DNA of 18,945 nucleotides from Candidatus Tayloriibacteriota bacterium (GTDB lineage: Bacteria > Patescibacteriota > Minisyncoccia > Phycocordibacterales > PALSA-1337): NCBI GenBank assembly GCA_003170325.1, contig PMZP01000049.1, positions 1-18,945 on the forward strand, given 5' to 3'. Below are positions 1 through 6,498 of this stretch, piece after piece (the first letter of the stretch is position 1; every line of letters begins with the position of its first letter). The notes beneath the pieces were generated by a model, which saw nothing but the letters and a program-made list of their open reading frames with translations, ran no database searches and was not told the origin of the DNA. The position numbers were made by a program, and so were the translations under genes.

Positions 1-419
1 GTGTGCTTGGTGACTAATGGCTTGGGTTTGAGGTCGATGTCTTCAGTGTATTTGATGACGGTATCCACGACTTTTCCAACCGCTTCTTTGCAAATCGGGC
101 ATTGCTTCAGTATGTATGAATATTCCTTAGTGACAGCACTCTCCGGAGGGATGGGACGGTGGTATGCAGGGCTCCCCGGCTTCTTGCCACGAGGCAAGGA
201 TTTGCCATCCTTTTTACCAGGTTTGTAGAGATATGACTGCAATTCCTTTCTCTGAGCTTCCTTGTCGATGAGTTTTTCTTTCAATTCCAGAATCTCCTTG
301 TGTTGTTCATTGATTATTCCCCTCAGATTCTTGATCGTCGAGCGGAAGCGCAAGGCATTGTTTTTGAGCCTGGTAACATTGATTTGGAGCCTGTCTTCCT
401 TGCTTAATTGACCTCTCAT
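1..419 (-). CDS. IS66-like transposase, N-terminal part (cut by window edge)
   Basis: The minus frame is open from an ATG at 419 to the window edge, about 139 codons. The N-terminus is a lysine/glutamate-rich coiled coil (about residues 5-60). A basic proline/glycine linker follows (YLYKPGKKDGK, then RGKKPGSPAYHRP). Next comes a CPIC pair inside KQCPICKEAVGKV. This order (leucine-zipper-like helix, Gly/Pro/Lys linker, Cys-pair zinc finger) is that of IS66-family TnpC transposases. The catalytic DDE region would lie left of base 1, so activity cannot be judged. The start is supported by a strong GAGGGG site at 423-428. An extended -10 (TGGTAAAAT, 430-438) lies just upstream. No terminal inverted repeat could be identified. 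Family assignment rests on architecture only. Confidence 0.7.
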   Translation of the reverse strand, partial: MRGQLSKEDRLQINVTRLKNNALRFRSTIKNLRGIINEQHKEILELKEKLIDKEAQRKELQSYLYKPGKKDGKSLPRGKKPGSPAYHRPIPPESAVTKEYSYILKQCPICKEAVGKVVDTVIKYTEDIDLKPKPLVTKH

Positions 420-422
420 TTA

Positions 423-438
423 CCCCTCTATTTTACCA
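423..438 (-). promoter_or_regulatory. Extended -10 and Shine-Dalgarno of the transposase gene
   Basis: Read on the minus strand: TGGTAAAAT (430-438) followed by AGAGGGGTAA and then ATG. GAGGGG is the clearest Shine-Dalgarno in the window. If transcription starts the usual 6-8 nt after the -10 box, most of that site would fall outside the RNA, so either an upstream promoter is used or one of the two elements is fortuitous. Confidence 0.4.
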
Positions 439-477
439 GAAAACCCTTACGAAATCTCGATATTTATCCACATGTTC

Positions 478-876
478 CTACTCAGAGTTGTGAGGAGTTA
501 CCCGCGCTTTTAGCGAATCGAAGCCCGTGTTAATGGTCGTGGTAAGATCCTTCACGGTCGTTGAAAGCTCTCGTAACCCTATTCCGAGTTTCTTCACATC
601 CTTCGAGACAACGTCCAGTTTGGTTTCGACCTTATCAAGTTTGGTTTCAACCTTATCAAGCCTTATATCCACCTGATCTATCCTTTGACCTAGCTTTGTT
701 TCAACCTGATCGATTTTTTGAGTAAGTTTGGTTTCAACTTGTCCAAGTTTAACTTCGATCTGATCAATACGGAAATCGATCTGGTCTTCCAATTCATCAA
801 ATCGGCGTTTGGTCATCCCGGCCAATTCATCGACCGTAACCCTATTTTCTTTTAAATATATCTTTGACGTAATCAT
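478..876 (-). CDS. Small coiled-coil (heptad-repeat) protein
   Basis: A 132-residue protein of unknown function. Residues 14-28 (VTVDELAGMTKRRFD) resemble the opening of many short Patescibacteria coiled-coil proteins. Residues 30-105 are a nearly uninterrupted helix with seven-residue units of the form D-K/Q-V-E-T-K-L, two of them identical (DKVETKL at residues 74-80 and 81-87). No signal peptide, membrane segment, cysteine or enzymatic motif is visible. The DNA shows the same imperfect 21-bp units, so the length may vary between strains by slippage. The start is the ATG at 876; the GTG at codon 13 is an alternative, since the conserved-looking part begins there. It lies alone on the minus strand with a possible promoter at 941-946. 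A structural or oligomerising role is possible, but nothing in the sequence fixes it. Confidence 0.6.
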   Translation of the reverse strand: MITSKIYLKENRVTVDELAGMTKRRFDELEDQIDFRIDQIEVKLGQVETKLTQKIDQVETKLGQRIDQVDIRLDKVETKLDKVETKLDVVSKDVKKLGIGLRELSTTVKDLTTTINTGFDSLKARVTPHNSE

Positions 877-940
877 GATATTAGAATATTAATTGATAAT
901 CATGAATATTCTTTTGCAACAAGAAGTAATTCACAGGACA

Positions 941-946
941 ATTGTA
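941..946 (-). promoter_or_regulatory. Possible -10 box (TACAAT) upstream of the coiled-coil gene
   Basis: TACAAT matches TATAAT at 5 of 6 positions and lies 64 nt before the ATG at 876. It sits in the 14-mer AAGGAATACAATTG (939-952, minus), which recurs exactly at the dinD start (5195-5208). No good -35 box was found. The 121 nt between 877 and 997 otherwise hold nothing recognisable. Confidence 0.3.
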
Positions 947-997
947 TTCCTTTGAATAAATCGCGCAAGCTTACAAAAGACAAAAAATGTTTTGTTA

Positions 998-1510
998 TTA
1001 GAAATCTTCGACCTCTATTAGCTCACTCTCAATGATCTTCGCGGCATATTCGGCCGTTGACGGCTTGTCGAAGCGGAATCTTCCTTTGAATCTCTTACCT
1101 TTGAAAAATAGCGGGAACCAGTAAATGTCGTCTGACCACATCTCTTTGAATGGGATCTCGTCAATATGAAACCATTGCGGTCTCATCTCCTCGCTTTCAG
1201 TCGGCTCGCCCATGAATGAGCCGCACTTGAATATGTGGACTTCCAAGACCTTGGGGTCATTCTCGAAAGTGAACTCGATAATGCCGGCCTTACGAATTGA
1301 GCTGACTTCAATTCCCGCTTCTTCGCGAACCTCGCGAACGGCGGCCTCTTCGATCGACTCTCCTTCCTCGACTTTTCCACCAAATCCATTCCACCTCCCT
1401 GCTCCAAAACCCTTCTTCTTCATGCCGAGCAATACCCGCGGACGCTGATATATCACGCAAAGGGTGAGAATCTTTCGGTTTATTGCCTTCTTGTTATTTT
1501 CCCGCTCCAT
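998..1510 (-). CDS. MTH1-like Nudix hydrolase (probable oxidised-purine nucleoside triphosphatase)
   Basis: Predicted to hydrolyse oxidised purine nucleoside triphosphates such as 8-oxo-dGTP to the monophosphate, keeping them out of DNA. The Nudix box is perfect (residues 45-67: G-x5-E-x7-REVREEAGI). The surroundings closely follow the human MTH1/NUDT1 sequence as I remember it: GMKKKGFGAGRWNGFGGKV at 29-47, EEMRPQWF at 107-114 and MWSDDIYWFP at 124-133. The residues MTH1 uses for base recognition (Asn33, Trp117, Asp119, Asp120) have counterparts at N41, W125, D127 and D128. A longer frame opens at 1585, but its first 25 residues lie inside the secA C-terminus. ATG 1510 gives a normal family length (170 aa) and overlaps secA by 17 nt, which suggests translational coupling. 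Export and nucleotide sanitation have no known functional link. Confidence 0.85.
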   Translation of the reverse strand: MERENNKKAINRKILTLCVIYQRPRVLLGMKKKGFGAGRWNGFGGKVEEGESIEEAAVREVREEAGIEVSSIRKAGIIEFTFENDPKVLEVHIFKCGSFMGEPTESEEMRPQWFHIDEIPFKEMWSDDIYWFPLFFKGKRFKGRFRFDKPSTAEYAAKIIESELIEVEDF

Positions 1511-4322
1511 GGCACTTTTTGTACTTCTTGCCAGATCCACACCAACATGGATCATTCCTTCCTGGCTCTTTTTCTTTAGGATCACCCGTCAAAGACCTGG
1601 ATCCGTCGCCACCGCTTATCATGTCAGCATTGGTCCGAACCTCTTTTAGATTTAGAATTTCGTTATTCGTATTTGTCTCTGATTTCGGATTTCGGATTTC
1701 GGATTTATTCTGCTGAATCGATGCTCCATTTTGTATCGGCACCACATGCGGAAGAATTTTTATGACTTGTTCACGCATGGCATTGGTCATCTCTTTGAAT
1801 AGTCGTAAGCCCTCCTTCTTGTATTCGACTAATGGGTCGCGTTGGCCGTAAGCACGAAGATTTACGCTGGAACGCGTGTAATCCATGACTTCCAAGTGCT
1901 CGACCCAGTACATGTCGGTGGTCTGCAGAAGGATGATGCGTACGGCTTGCAAGAATGGCTCGCGCCCGAATTCAGCGATTTTCTTTTCAATGATCAAATG
2001 AGCATTGGGAGCATCGGAAGGAAAGGCCCCTTCGGAACCGGCGTCGAAGCCTGCTGGCTTCGCACCTACTTCTCGGCCTCTTCGGCCTCCGAAAGTTTCC
2101 TCGGAGACCTTCCCTTCCGCCGCTCCAATTATTTCCATTAATTCCCTCTCCACATCATCTAGCGTCCCCAAAAGAAGACGTTTGCGTCGCCCGTAGATCG
2201 ATCCTCGCTGATGGTTGATGACATCATCGAATTCCAGCACATGCTTCCTCGCGTCGAAGTTGAAGCCTTCGATCTTCTCCTGCGCCGATTCAAGGGCCTT
2301 GGAAATGATCCTGTGCTCGATCGCTTCATCTTCAGGCATGCCTAGTTTGCCCATCATCGATTTCAATGTGTCAGAAGCGAAGACGCGCATCAACGAATCT
2401 TCCAGCGAAACAAAGAATTGCGTCTCGCCCGGATCGCCCTGACGACCGGAACGTCCTCGGAGCTGGTTGTCGATCCTGCGCGCCTCATGGCGCTCCGTGC
2501 CCAGAACGAATAGACCTCCAACCTTCTTCACTTCCTCGTAGACTTCCGACGTATTCGGATTGCCTCCAAGCTTGATATCGACGCCGCGACCAGCCATGTT
2601 GGTGGCAATCGTGACCGCGCCTTTCCGACCGGCTTGAGCGACCGTCTCGCCTTCCTTCTCGGCGTATTGCGGCTTGGCATTCAAGATAGTATGGGGAACG
2701 CCTTCGGATTTCAGGAACTGCGAAAGTAATTCGTTCTTCTCGATAGAAACTGTGCCTATGAGCACCGGCTGACCTTTGTCGTGAAGCTCTTTGACCTTCC
2801 GGGAAATGGCCTTGAATTTGCCCAGCTCGGTGCGGAATATCTGGTCATTCTGATCCTTTCTGATCTGTAGTACGTTGGTCGGAACCGTGTGAACATTCAA
2901 GCCATAGACTTTGAAGAATTCCTCGGTCGAGGTGGCGGCCGTGCCGGTCATACCGGATAATTTCGGATACATGCGGAAAAAGTTCTGGAAGGTGATCGAG
3001 GCATAGGTCCGTGATTCCTGCTGAATAGAAACGCCTTCTTTGGCCTCGATAGCTTGGTGCAGACCGTCGGACCAACGCCGACCTGGTTGTAAGCGACCGG
3101 TGAATTCGTCGACGATGATGATCTCGTTGTTCTTGACCACGTACTCTTTATTGACATGATAAAGCGCTATTGCCTTTATGGCAGTCTCCAAGTGGTGAAC
3201 AGACTTGATCCCCTGGTCAGTGTATATGTTCTCTATTCCCAAGGCCTTTTCGGCCTTGGTGATACCGGCCTGCGTCAATGAAATAGAACGATGCTTCTCT
3301 TCGACTATGTAATCTTCTTCGACTTTGAATGAATTGACAAGCGAAGCGAATTGCTTGTAAGTGGTCTCGGCATCGCGGGTCGGAGCGGAAATGATGAGCG
3401 GCGTCCGCGCTTCGTCGATCAATATCGAGTCGATCTCGTCGACGATGGCGTAATTGAAATCACGTTGGCGCAAGCGGTCGGCGCTGTATTCGAGATTGTC
3501 TCGCAGGTAATCGAAGCCGAACTCATTGTTGGTACCGTAAGTGATGTCGGCGGCATAGGCTTCGCGGCGAGAGACTGGCCGCAGGAATTCATGGACGACT
3601 TTGAAGCCGCCGGTCAAGTCGCGGTCTTTGTCGAGAGTATCGCTTGAGGCAGCGGATGAAGAAGGTGGAGGGGAAGCTTTCGGAGGCCGAAGAGGCCGAG
3701 AAGCAGGAGCGACGCCAGCAGGTGTCGACTCCGGTTCACCGGAACCTTCTGCATCCGCTGCCTTAGCTGTCGGATCATAAATAAACGAAGCCTGATCATT
3801 GATGACGGCCACGCTCAATCCTAGAAAAGAGTAGATCTGCCCCATCCAAACGGCGTCGCGGCGGGACAAGTAATCATTCACGGTGACGATATGTACACCT
3901 TTGCCTGATAATGCATTCAAATAAGCCGGTAACGTTGCGACCAAAGTCTTCCCTTCACCTGTTCTCATCTCGGCGATCGCTCCGGAATTGAGTACCATCC
4001 CGCCGATAAGCTGTACATCGAAATGCCGCTGGCCGAGCGTGCGCCTAGAGGCTTCACGGACCACGGCGAAAGCTTCGGGAAGGAGCTCCTCAAGAACACG
4101 CTTTTCCGCAGCATTGGAGCTTGAAATCGCATTTGAGTTTTCTCCTGGCTCCTGGCTCCTAGCTCCTAGCTTCTTCCTAAACTCCTCCGTCTTACCCCTC
4201 AATTCCGCGTCAGAAAGAGCCCGGATCTTGGCTTCCAGTCCATTGATCGTTGGCACCACCGGCTCGAATTTCTTGACCCCGATAGTCTTGTTGCTGTTGA
4301 ATATCTTGTCGAAAAATGACAT
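1494..4322 (-). CDS. secA: Protein translocase ATPase SecA, with in-frame repeat insertions
   Basis: Motor of the Sec pathway: it binds preproteins and drives them through SecYEG by ATP hydrolysis. Motifs in order: Walker A TGEGKT (121-126), YGTNNEFGFDYLRDN, DEIDSILIDEARTPLIIS (DEAD-type box), TNMAGRGVDIKLGG and RGRSGRQGDPGE. The scaffold and IRA2 region carries AMDYLR-like text (VMDYTRSSVNLRAYGQRDP). A C-terminal zinc-binding SEC-C motif follows (C926, C928, C937, H938). At 942 residues it is longer than typical SecA because of repeat-derived insertions near residues 52-61, about 198-217, about 741-760 and 874-881. The stretch between ELMEIIGAAEGK and the FLQAVRIILLQTTDMYW helix is only about 45 residues, against roughly 100 in E. 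coli, so the helical wing domain is reduced. All inserts keep the frame. Probably first in an operon with the Nudix gene. Confidence 0.97.
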   Translation of the reverse strand: MSFFDKIFNSNKTIGVKKFEPVVPTINGLEAKIRALSDAELRGKTEEFRKKLGARSQEPGENSNAISSSNAAEKRVLEELLPEAFAVVREASRRTLGQRHFDVQLIGGMVLNSGAIAEMRTGEGKTLVATLPAYLNALSGKGVHIVTVNDYLSRRDAVWMGQIYSFLGLSVAVINDQASFIYDPTAKAADAEGSGEPESTPAGVAPASRPLRPPKASPPPSSSAASSDTLDKDRDLTGGFKVVHEFLRPVSRREAYAADITYGTNNEFGFDYLRDNLEYSADRLRQRDFNYAIVDEIDSILIDEARTPLIISAPTRDAETTYKQFASLVNSFKVEEDYIVEEKHRSISLTQAGITKAEKALGIENIYTDQGIKSVHHLETAIKAIALYHVNKEYVVKNNEIIIVDEFTGRLQPGRRWSDGLHQAIEAKEGVSIQQESRTYASITFQNFFRMYPKLSGMTGTAATSTEEFFKVYGLNVHTVPTNVLQIRKDQNDQIFRTELGKFKAISRKVKELHDKGQPVLIGTVSIEKNELLSQFLKSEGVPHTILNAKPQYAEKEGETVAQAGRKGAVTIATNMAGRGVDIKLGGNPNTSEVYEEVKKVGGLFVLGTERHEARRIDNQLRGRSGRQGDPGETQFFVSLEDSLMRVFASDTLKSMMGKLGMPEDEAIEHRIISKALESAQEKIEGFNFDARKHVLEFDDVINHQRGSIYGRRKRLLLGTLDDVERELMEIIGAAEGKVSEETFGGRRGREVGAKPAGFDAGSEGAFPSDAPNAHLIIEKKIAEFGREPFLQAVRIILLQTTDMYWVEHLEVMDYTRSSVNLRAYGQRDPLVEYKKEGLRLFKEMTNAMREQVIKILPHVVPIQNGASIQQNKSEIRNPKSETNTNNEILNLKEVRTNADMISGGDGSRSLTGDPKEKEPGRNDPCWCGSGKKYKKCHGAGK
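1682..1706 (-). repeat. 7-bp tandem repeat (ATTTCGG on plus) inside secA
   Basis: Three perfect units of ATTTCGG at 1682-1702 and a partial fourth. On the coding strand this reads NKSEIRNPKSET, in the linker before the SEC-C zinc motif (residues about 872-884). Peptides of the SEIRNPKSEIRNPK kind are familiar low-complexity inserts in many bacterial genomes. A 7-bp unit cycles through all three frames every 21 bp, so it can stay open in any frame. Confidence 0.75.
2043..2100 (+). repeat. 58-bp dispersed element, copy A (inverted relative to copy B), inside secA
   Basis: The 58 bp match the minus strand at 3672-3729 at 52 of 58 positions by eye alignment, including an unbroken run of 27 (TTCTCGGCCTC, then TTCGGCCTCCGAAAG). 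It contains a perfect hairpin, CGAAGCC-TGCT-GGCTTCG (2045-2062), and a repeated GGCCTCTTCGGCC core. In secA it is read antisense to copy B and codes ETFGGRRGREVGAKPAGF. The opposite strand is also open (PAGFAPTSRPLRPPKVS). It lies in the reduced helical-wing region. Confidence 0.75.
3672..3729 (-). repeat. 58-bp dispersed element, copy B, inside secA
   Basis: Same element as at 2043-2100 but in the opposite orientation. In secA it codes PAGVAPASRPLRPPKAS, within a Pro/Ser/Ala-rich insert of about 45 residues between FIYDPTAK and the DRDLTGGFKVVHEFLRP segment of nucleotide-binding domain 1. The insert also has a small hairpin next to it (GGTTC-CGGT-GAACC on the coding strand). Confidence 0.75.
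4142..4169 (-). repeat. 7-bp tandem repeat (CTCCTGG/CTCCTAG on plus) inside secA
   Basis: Four tandem 7-bp units, two CTCCTGG and two CTCCTAG. The coding strand reads LGARSQEPG (residues 52-60), inserted between the TEEFRKK helix and the LEELLPEAFAVVREA segment that are normally closer in SecA. Its unit length equals that of the repeat at 1682, but the sequence is unrelated. Confidence 0.7.
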
Positions 4323-4329
4323 GTTGATT

Positions 4330-4338
4330 ACTATACCA
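4330..4338 (-). promoter_or_regulatory. Extended -10 promoter of secA (leaderless start likely)
   Basis: On the minus strand TGGTATAGT, then AATCAAC (7 nt), then the secA ATG at 4322. Transcription starting 7 nt after the -10 hexamer would begin on the A of ATG. No Shine-Dalgarno is present. Confidence 0.55.
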
Positions 4339-4350
4339 CACCAGCGTCCA

Positions 4351-5190
4351 TTAGCTATTTTGTAACATACCGATCCTCTTTGCCTGTTTCGCTAGAAGTT
4401 TCTTTTCTTTCTTAATTTCCTTTATGTGCCGTTCCGGTTTGCGATTCTCGGGCAAGATCCCACCAATATCCTTTATCGTCTGTCTGACTTTACCGCCAAT
4501 CATATTATGTGTCCGTTGTGCCGCAACATCTCCCTTTATTCCATCAAGCTTAATCTTGTCATCCGTTTGAGTAATCCGAAATAGATTTGCCGCCAATTCG
4601 GATGCACCCGCCCTGTCTAACAATTCGCCTTTCTTTATCCCCTTCTTGGATTCTATCTCTCTAAGCGGGATCCCGTACAATCCTTTGTAGCCGGCATCGT
4701 TGAAAAGTCCGAAGTGAGATACGCCTGCTTCCTTCGCGGTCCTAAATAGTTTCTTGTTCTCATTGGTTACTTCCTCACGCACAAAAAGGCGTTTCTCTTC
4801 TTCTGGTAATCTATCAAAAATCTCTTGTCTCCTCGTTTGAATGGCAAAATATGTTTGCGCCACAGCTATCTGGGGTATCCTTGAATCGCCATTCTGCGCG
4901 ATCAAGTAACAAGCATACCTATCTAATTTCCAGTCTTTGACAGCCCGTTTCCCACTGGACCCTATGTCGACCAATTTCGTCAACTGGCGAAAATGGTCAC
5001 CTACAATTTGACCGCTATTTAGAGCCGCCTTTGCTGAACGCAAAATCACATCATCAAACGTTTCCCACCGGGAATACCCAAGCAACGGGAATAGCCTCCT
5101 GGCCATCCAGAATTCAATACCGTTTTCATCTATCTCTTTGATTTCCTCAAAACCCTTATGTGGTCCATTTGTAATTATTTCTTCCGACAT
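4351..5190 (-). CDS. dinD: DNA-damage-inducible protein D (DinD)
   Basis: 279 residues, close to the E. coli DinD length (about 274). Segments I recognise from DinD: GFEEIKEIDENGIEFWMARRL (13-33), GYSRWETF, VGDHFRQLTKLVDIGSSGKRAV, the near-invariant DRYACYLIAQNGDSRIPQIAVAQTYFAIQTRRQE, HFGLFNDAGYKGLYG, ASELAANLFRITQTDDK and GGKVRQTIKDIGG. E. coli DinD is SOS-induced and reported to inhibit RecA-mediated strand exchange; whether this one does is not visible here. A frame opens at 5256, but its first 22 residues lie inside murB. ATG 5190 matches the family N-terminus and has TACAAT six nt upstream. It lies between murB and secA on the same strand, 40 nt after murB and 28 nt before secA. No LexA-type box was identified. 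Confidence 0.93.
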   Translation of the reverse strand: MSEEIITNGPHKGFEEIKEIDENGIEFWMARRLFPLLGYSRWETFDDVILRSAKAALNSGQIVGDHFRQLTKLVDIGSSGKRAVKDWKLDRYACYLIAQNGDSRIPQIAVAQTYFAIQTRRQEIFDRLPEEEKRLFVREEVTNENKKLFRTAKEAGVSHFGLFNDAGYKGLYGIPLREIESKKGIKKGELLDRAGASELAANLFRITQTDDKIKLDGIKGDVAAQRTHNMIGGKVRQTIKDIGGILPENRKPERHIKEIKKEKKLLAKQAKRIGMLQNS

Positions 5191-5194
5191 ACCG

Positions 5195-5208
5195 CAATTG
5201 TATTCCTT
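5195..5208 (-). promoter_or_regulatory. dinD start region: -10-like TACAAT in a 14-mer shared with 939-952
   Basis: The minus strand reads AAGGAATACAATTG, then CGGT and ATG at 5190, so TACAAT ends 6 nt before the start codon. AAGGA could alternatively serve as a weak Shine-Dalgarno 13 nt away, which is too far to be convincing. The same 14-mer precedes the coiled-coil gene. Confidence 0.35.
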
Positions 5209-5230
5209 CTGCCGAGAAAAACCAGTCCAT

Positions 5231-6256
5231 TCACGCCACAGCCCATTCGACTTCACCTTCGATCTCTATGCCGGTCTTGTCTTTGACACGGCGCATAAGC
5301 TCGTTGGAGAAATCGAGGACTTCCTGGGCAGTGGCGCCGGGCTTGGCCACCACTACCAAGGCTTGCTTCTCATAAGTCCCGACATTGCCGATGGTCAGTC
5401 CCTTGGCATTGCAGAGCTTATCGAGGATCCAGCCGAGGGAAAGCTTGACATGGCCATCCTGTTCGGTGAAGCCCGGTAGTTCCGGATACAGTTTTTTCAG
5501 CTCCGTGAATTTCTGCGCGGAGACGACTGGGTTCTTAAAGAATGATCCGGCCGTTCCCCAATCGGTCCAATCCGGCAACTTATTCTTTCGTATCTCGATG
5601 ACCGCTTCTCGCACGTCCTTAAGGGTCGGCTGGCTATTTCCTTTTTTGGCAAAATAATCCTTCAAGTCCTTGTACTCGACGCTAACTTTGCCATTCTTTG
5701 AAAGCTCATAGGTGACGGCCGAGATTATGTATCGGCCTTTTTCATGCTTGAACATGCTGTCGCGGTATGTGAATCCGCAGTCTTCATTCGAGAGCGAGAC
5801 AAATCCCAAGGCGGTCGTGTCAAAGGCACGAACCGATTTGATCGCATGCGATACATCCACACCATACGCACCGATGTTCTGCACGGGCGATGCGCCGACT
5901 GTACCGGGAATGGAAGATAGTCCTTCTAGGCCATACAATCCGCGATCGACTGATTCTTTCACCAATCCTTCCCAGTCCTCTCCTGCACCCGCAGTAACGG
6001 TCACGATTCCATCATTTCCCTCTTTCCAATCCTTTCCTTTGATCTCATTCCTGATTACCATTCCATTGAAACCCGAATCAGCGACCAAGAGGTTCGAACC
6101 GCCTCCGATTACGAGAATCGGTAATTTCTTCTCTTTGCTGAATTTGACGGCTTCCAGAAGGTCATCCTCGTTCTTGACAGCGCAAAAATAGCGGGCCGGT
6201 CCGCCGATCTTGAAGGTCGTGTATTGGGCAATGGGTATGTTTTTTTGAATCAGCAT
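5231..6256 (-). CDS. murB: UDP-N-acetylenolpyruvoylglucosamine reductase (MurB, type I)
   Basis: Cytoplasmic FAD enzyme that reduces UDP-GlcNAc-enolpyruvate to UDP-MurNAc with NADPH, the second committed step of peptidoglycan synthesis. Visible motifs: YTTFKIGGPARYF near the N-terminus, the FAD-binding VIGGGSNLLV and GLSSIPGTVGASPVQNIGAYG segments, YRDSMFK, GSFFKNPVVS with the catalytic serine, and the C-terminal glutamate region IEIEGEVEWAV. The YRDSxFK and GSFFKNPVVS blocks and 341-residue length fit type I (E. coli-like) MurB. ATG 6256 is chosen because IPIAQYTTFKIGG follows directly; the frame extends to 6340, but the extra 28 residues resemble nothing. Its -10 box lies at 6267-6275. Presence of murB implies that the cell makes its own peptidoglycan precursors. 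Confidence 0.96.
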   Translation of the reverse strand: MLIQKNIPIAQYTTFKIGGPARYFCAVKNEDDLLEAVKFSKEKKLPILVIGGGSNLLVADSGFNGMVIRNEIKGKDWKEGNDGIVTVTAGAGEDWEGLVKESVDRGLYGLEGLSSIPGTVGASPVQNIGAYGVDVSHAIKSVRAFDTTALGFVSLSNEDCGFTYRDSMFKHEKGRYIISAVTYELSKNGKVSVEYKDLKDYFAKKGNSQPTLKDVREAVIEIRKNKLPDWTDWGTAGSFFKNPVVSAQKFTELKKLYPELPGFTEQDGHVKLSLGWILDKLCNAKGLTIGNVGTYEKQALVVVAKPGATAQEVLDFSNELMRRVKDKTGIEIEGEVEWAVA

Positions 6257-6266
6257 GATCAATGCA

Positions 6267-6275
6267 AGTGTATCA
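6267..6275 (-). promoter_or_regulatory. Extended -10 promoter of murB
   Basis: Minus strand TGATACACT, then 10 nt, then ATG 6256. Transcription would start about 3 nt before the ATG. No Shine-Dalgarno. Confidence 0.45.
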
Positions 6276-6285
6276 AACAGAAAGA

Positions 6286-6300
6286 GGCCGTCAATCGGCC
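6286..6300 (-). other. Small GC hairpin in the murB upstream region (terminator-like)
   Basis: Minus strand GGCCG-ATTGA-CGGCC followed by TCTTTCTGTTTG. It has the form of a weak intrinsic terminator, but no gene ends upstream of it on that strand; it lies just before the murB -10 box and might insulate it. Confidence 0.35.
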
Positions 6301-6310
6301 CGACATTATG

Positions 6311-6388
6311 CCGAATGACGGCGACGGGTGTGAGCTCCAAATAAAATGTCTGAATTTTTTTATGAGTACAGCCGTCGCCGTCATTTGG
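6311..6388. repeat. 20-bp inverted repeat with 38-nt spacer between murB and nfu
   Basis: Left arm 6311-6330 (CCGAATGACGGCGACGGGTG) and right arm 6369-6388 are reverse complements with two mismatches, with a perfect 14-bp core AATGACGGCGACGG. The spacer is AT-rich and contains a seven-T run. It could be a transcribed hairpin, an operator or the remnant of a small mobile element. Confidence 0.6.
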
Positions 6389-6402
6389 TACAATCTGCGT
6401 TA

Positions 6403-6408
6403 ATTATA
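6403..6408 (-). promoter_or_regulatory. Consensus -10 hexamer TATAAT, minus strand
   Basis: Perfect TATAAT, about 150 nt upstream of murB. No TG extension and no convincing -35 box at 16-18 nt. If used, its RNA would include the 6311-6388 inverted repeat and the 6286 hairpin as a structured murB leader. Confidence 0.3.
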
Positions 6409-6419
6409 GCGTCAAGCGA

Positions 6420-6450
6420 GGATTTGTGGAAGCTTGCTTTCACGAAATCC
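6420..6450. repeat. Imperfect hairpin of about 13 bp in the murB-nfu intergenic region
   Basis: The arms GGATTTGTGGAAGC and GCTTTCACGAAATCC (plus strand) pair around a TT loop with one mismatch and one bulge. It is flanked by GCGAG/GAGCG. Function unknown. Confidence 0.45.
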
Positions 6451-6498
6451 GAGCGAAGACGATATATGAGTGAAGCGAATATAACATAAAACGCACAA

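Noticed and set aside
881..934. 17-codon GTG ORF 6 nt after the TACAAT box upstream of the coiled-coil gene
   Set aside because: It has the geometry of a leaderless start, but it is too short and featureless to separate from chance.
2005..2196. Plus-strand ORF containing PAGFAPTSRPLRPPK
   Set aside because: It is the antisense reading of the repeat element inside secA; useful as evidence for the repeat, not as a gene.
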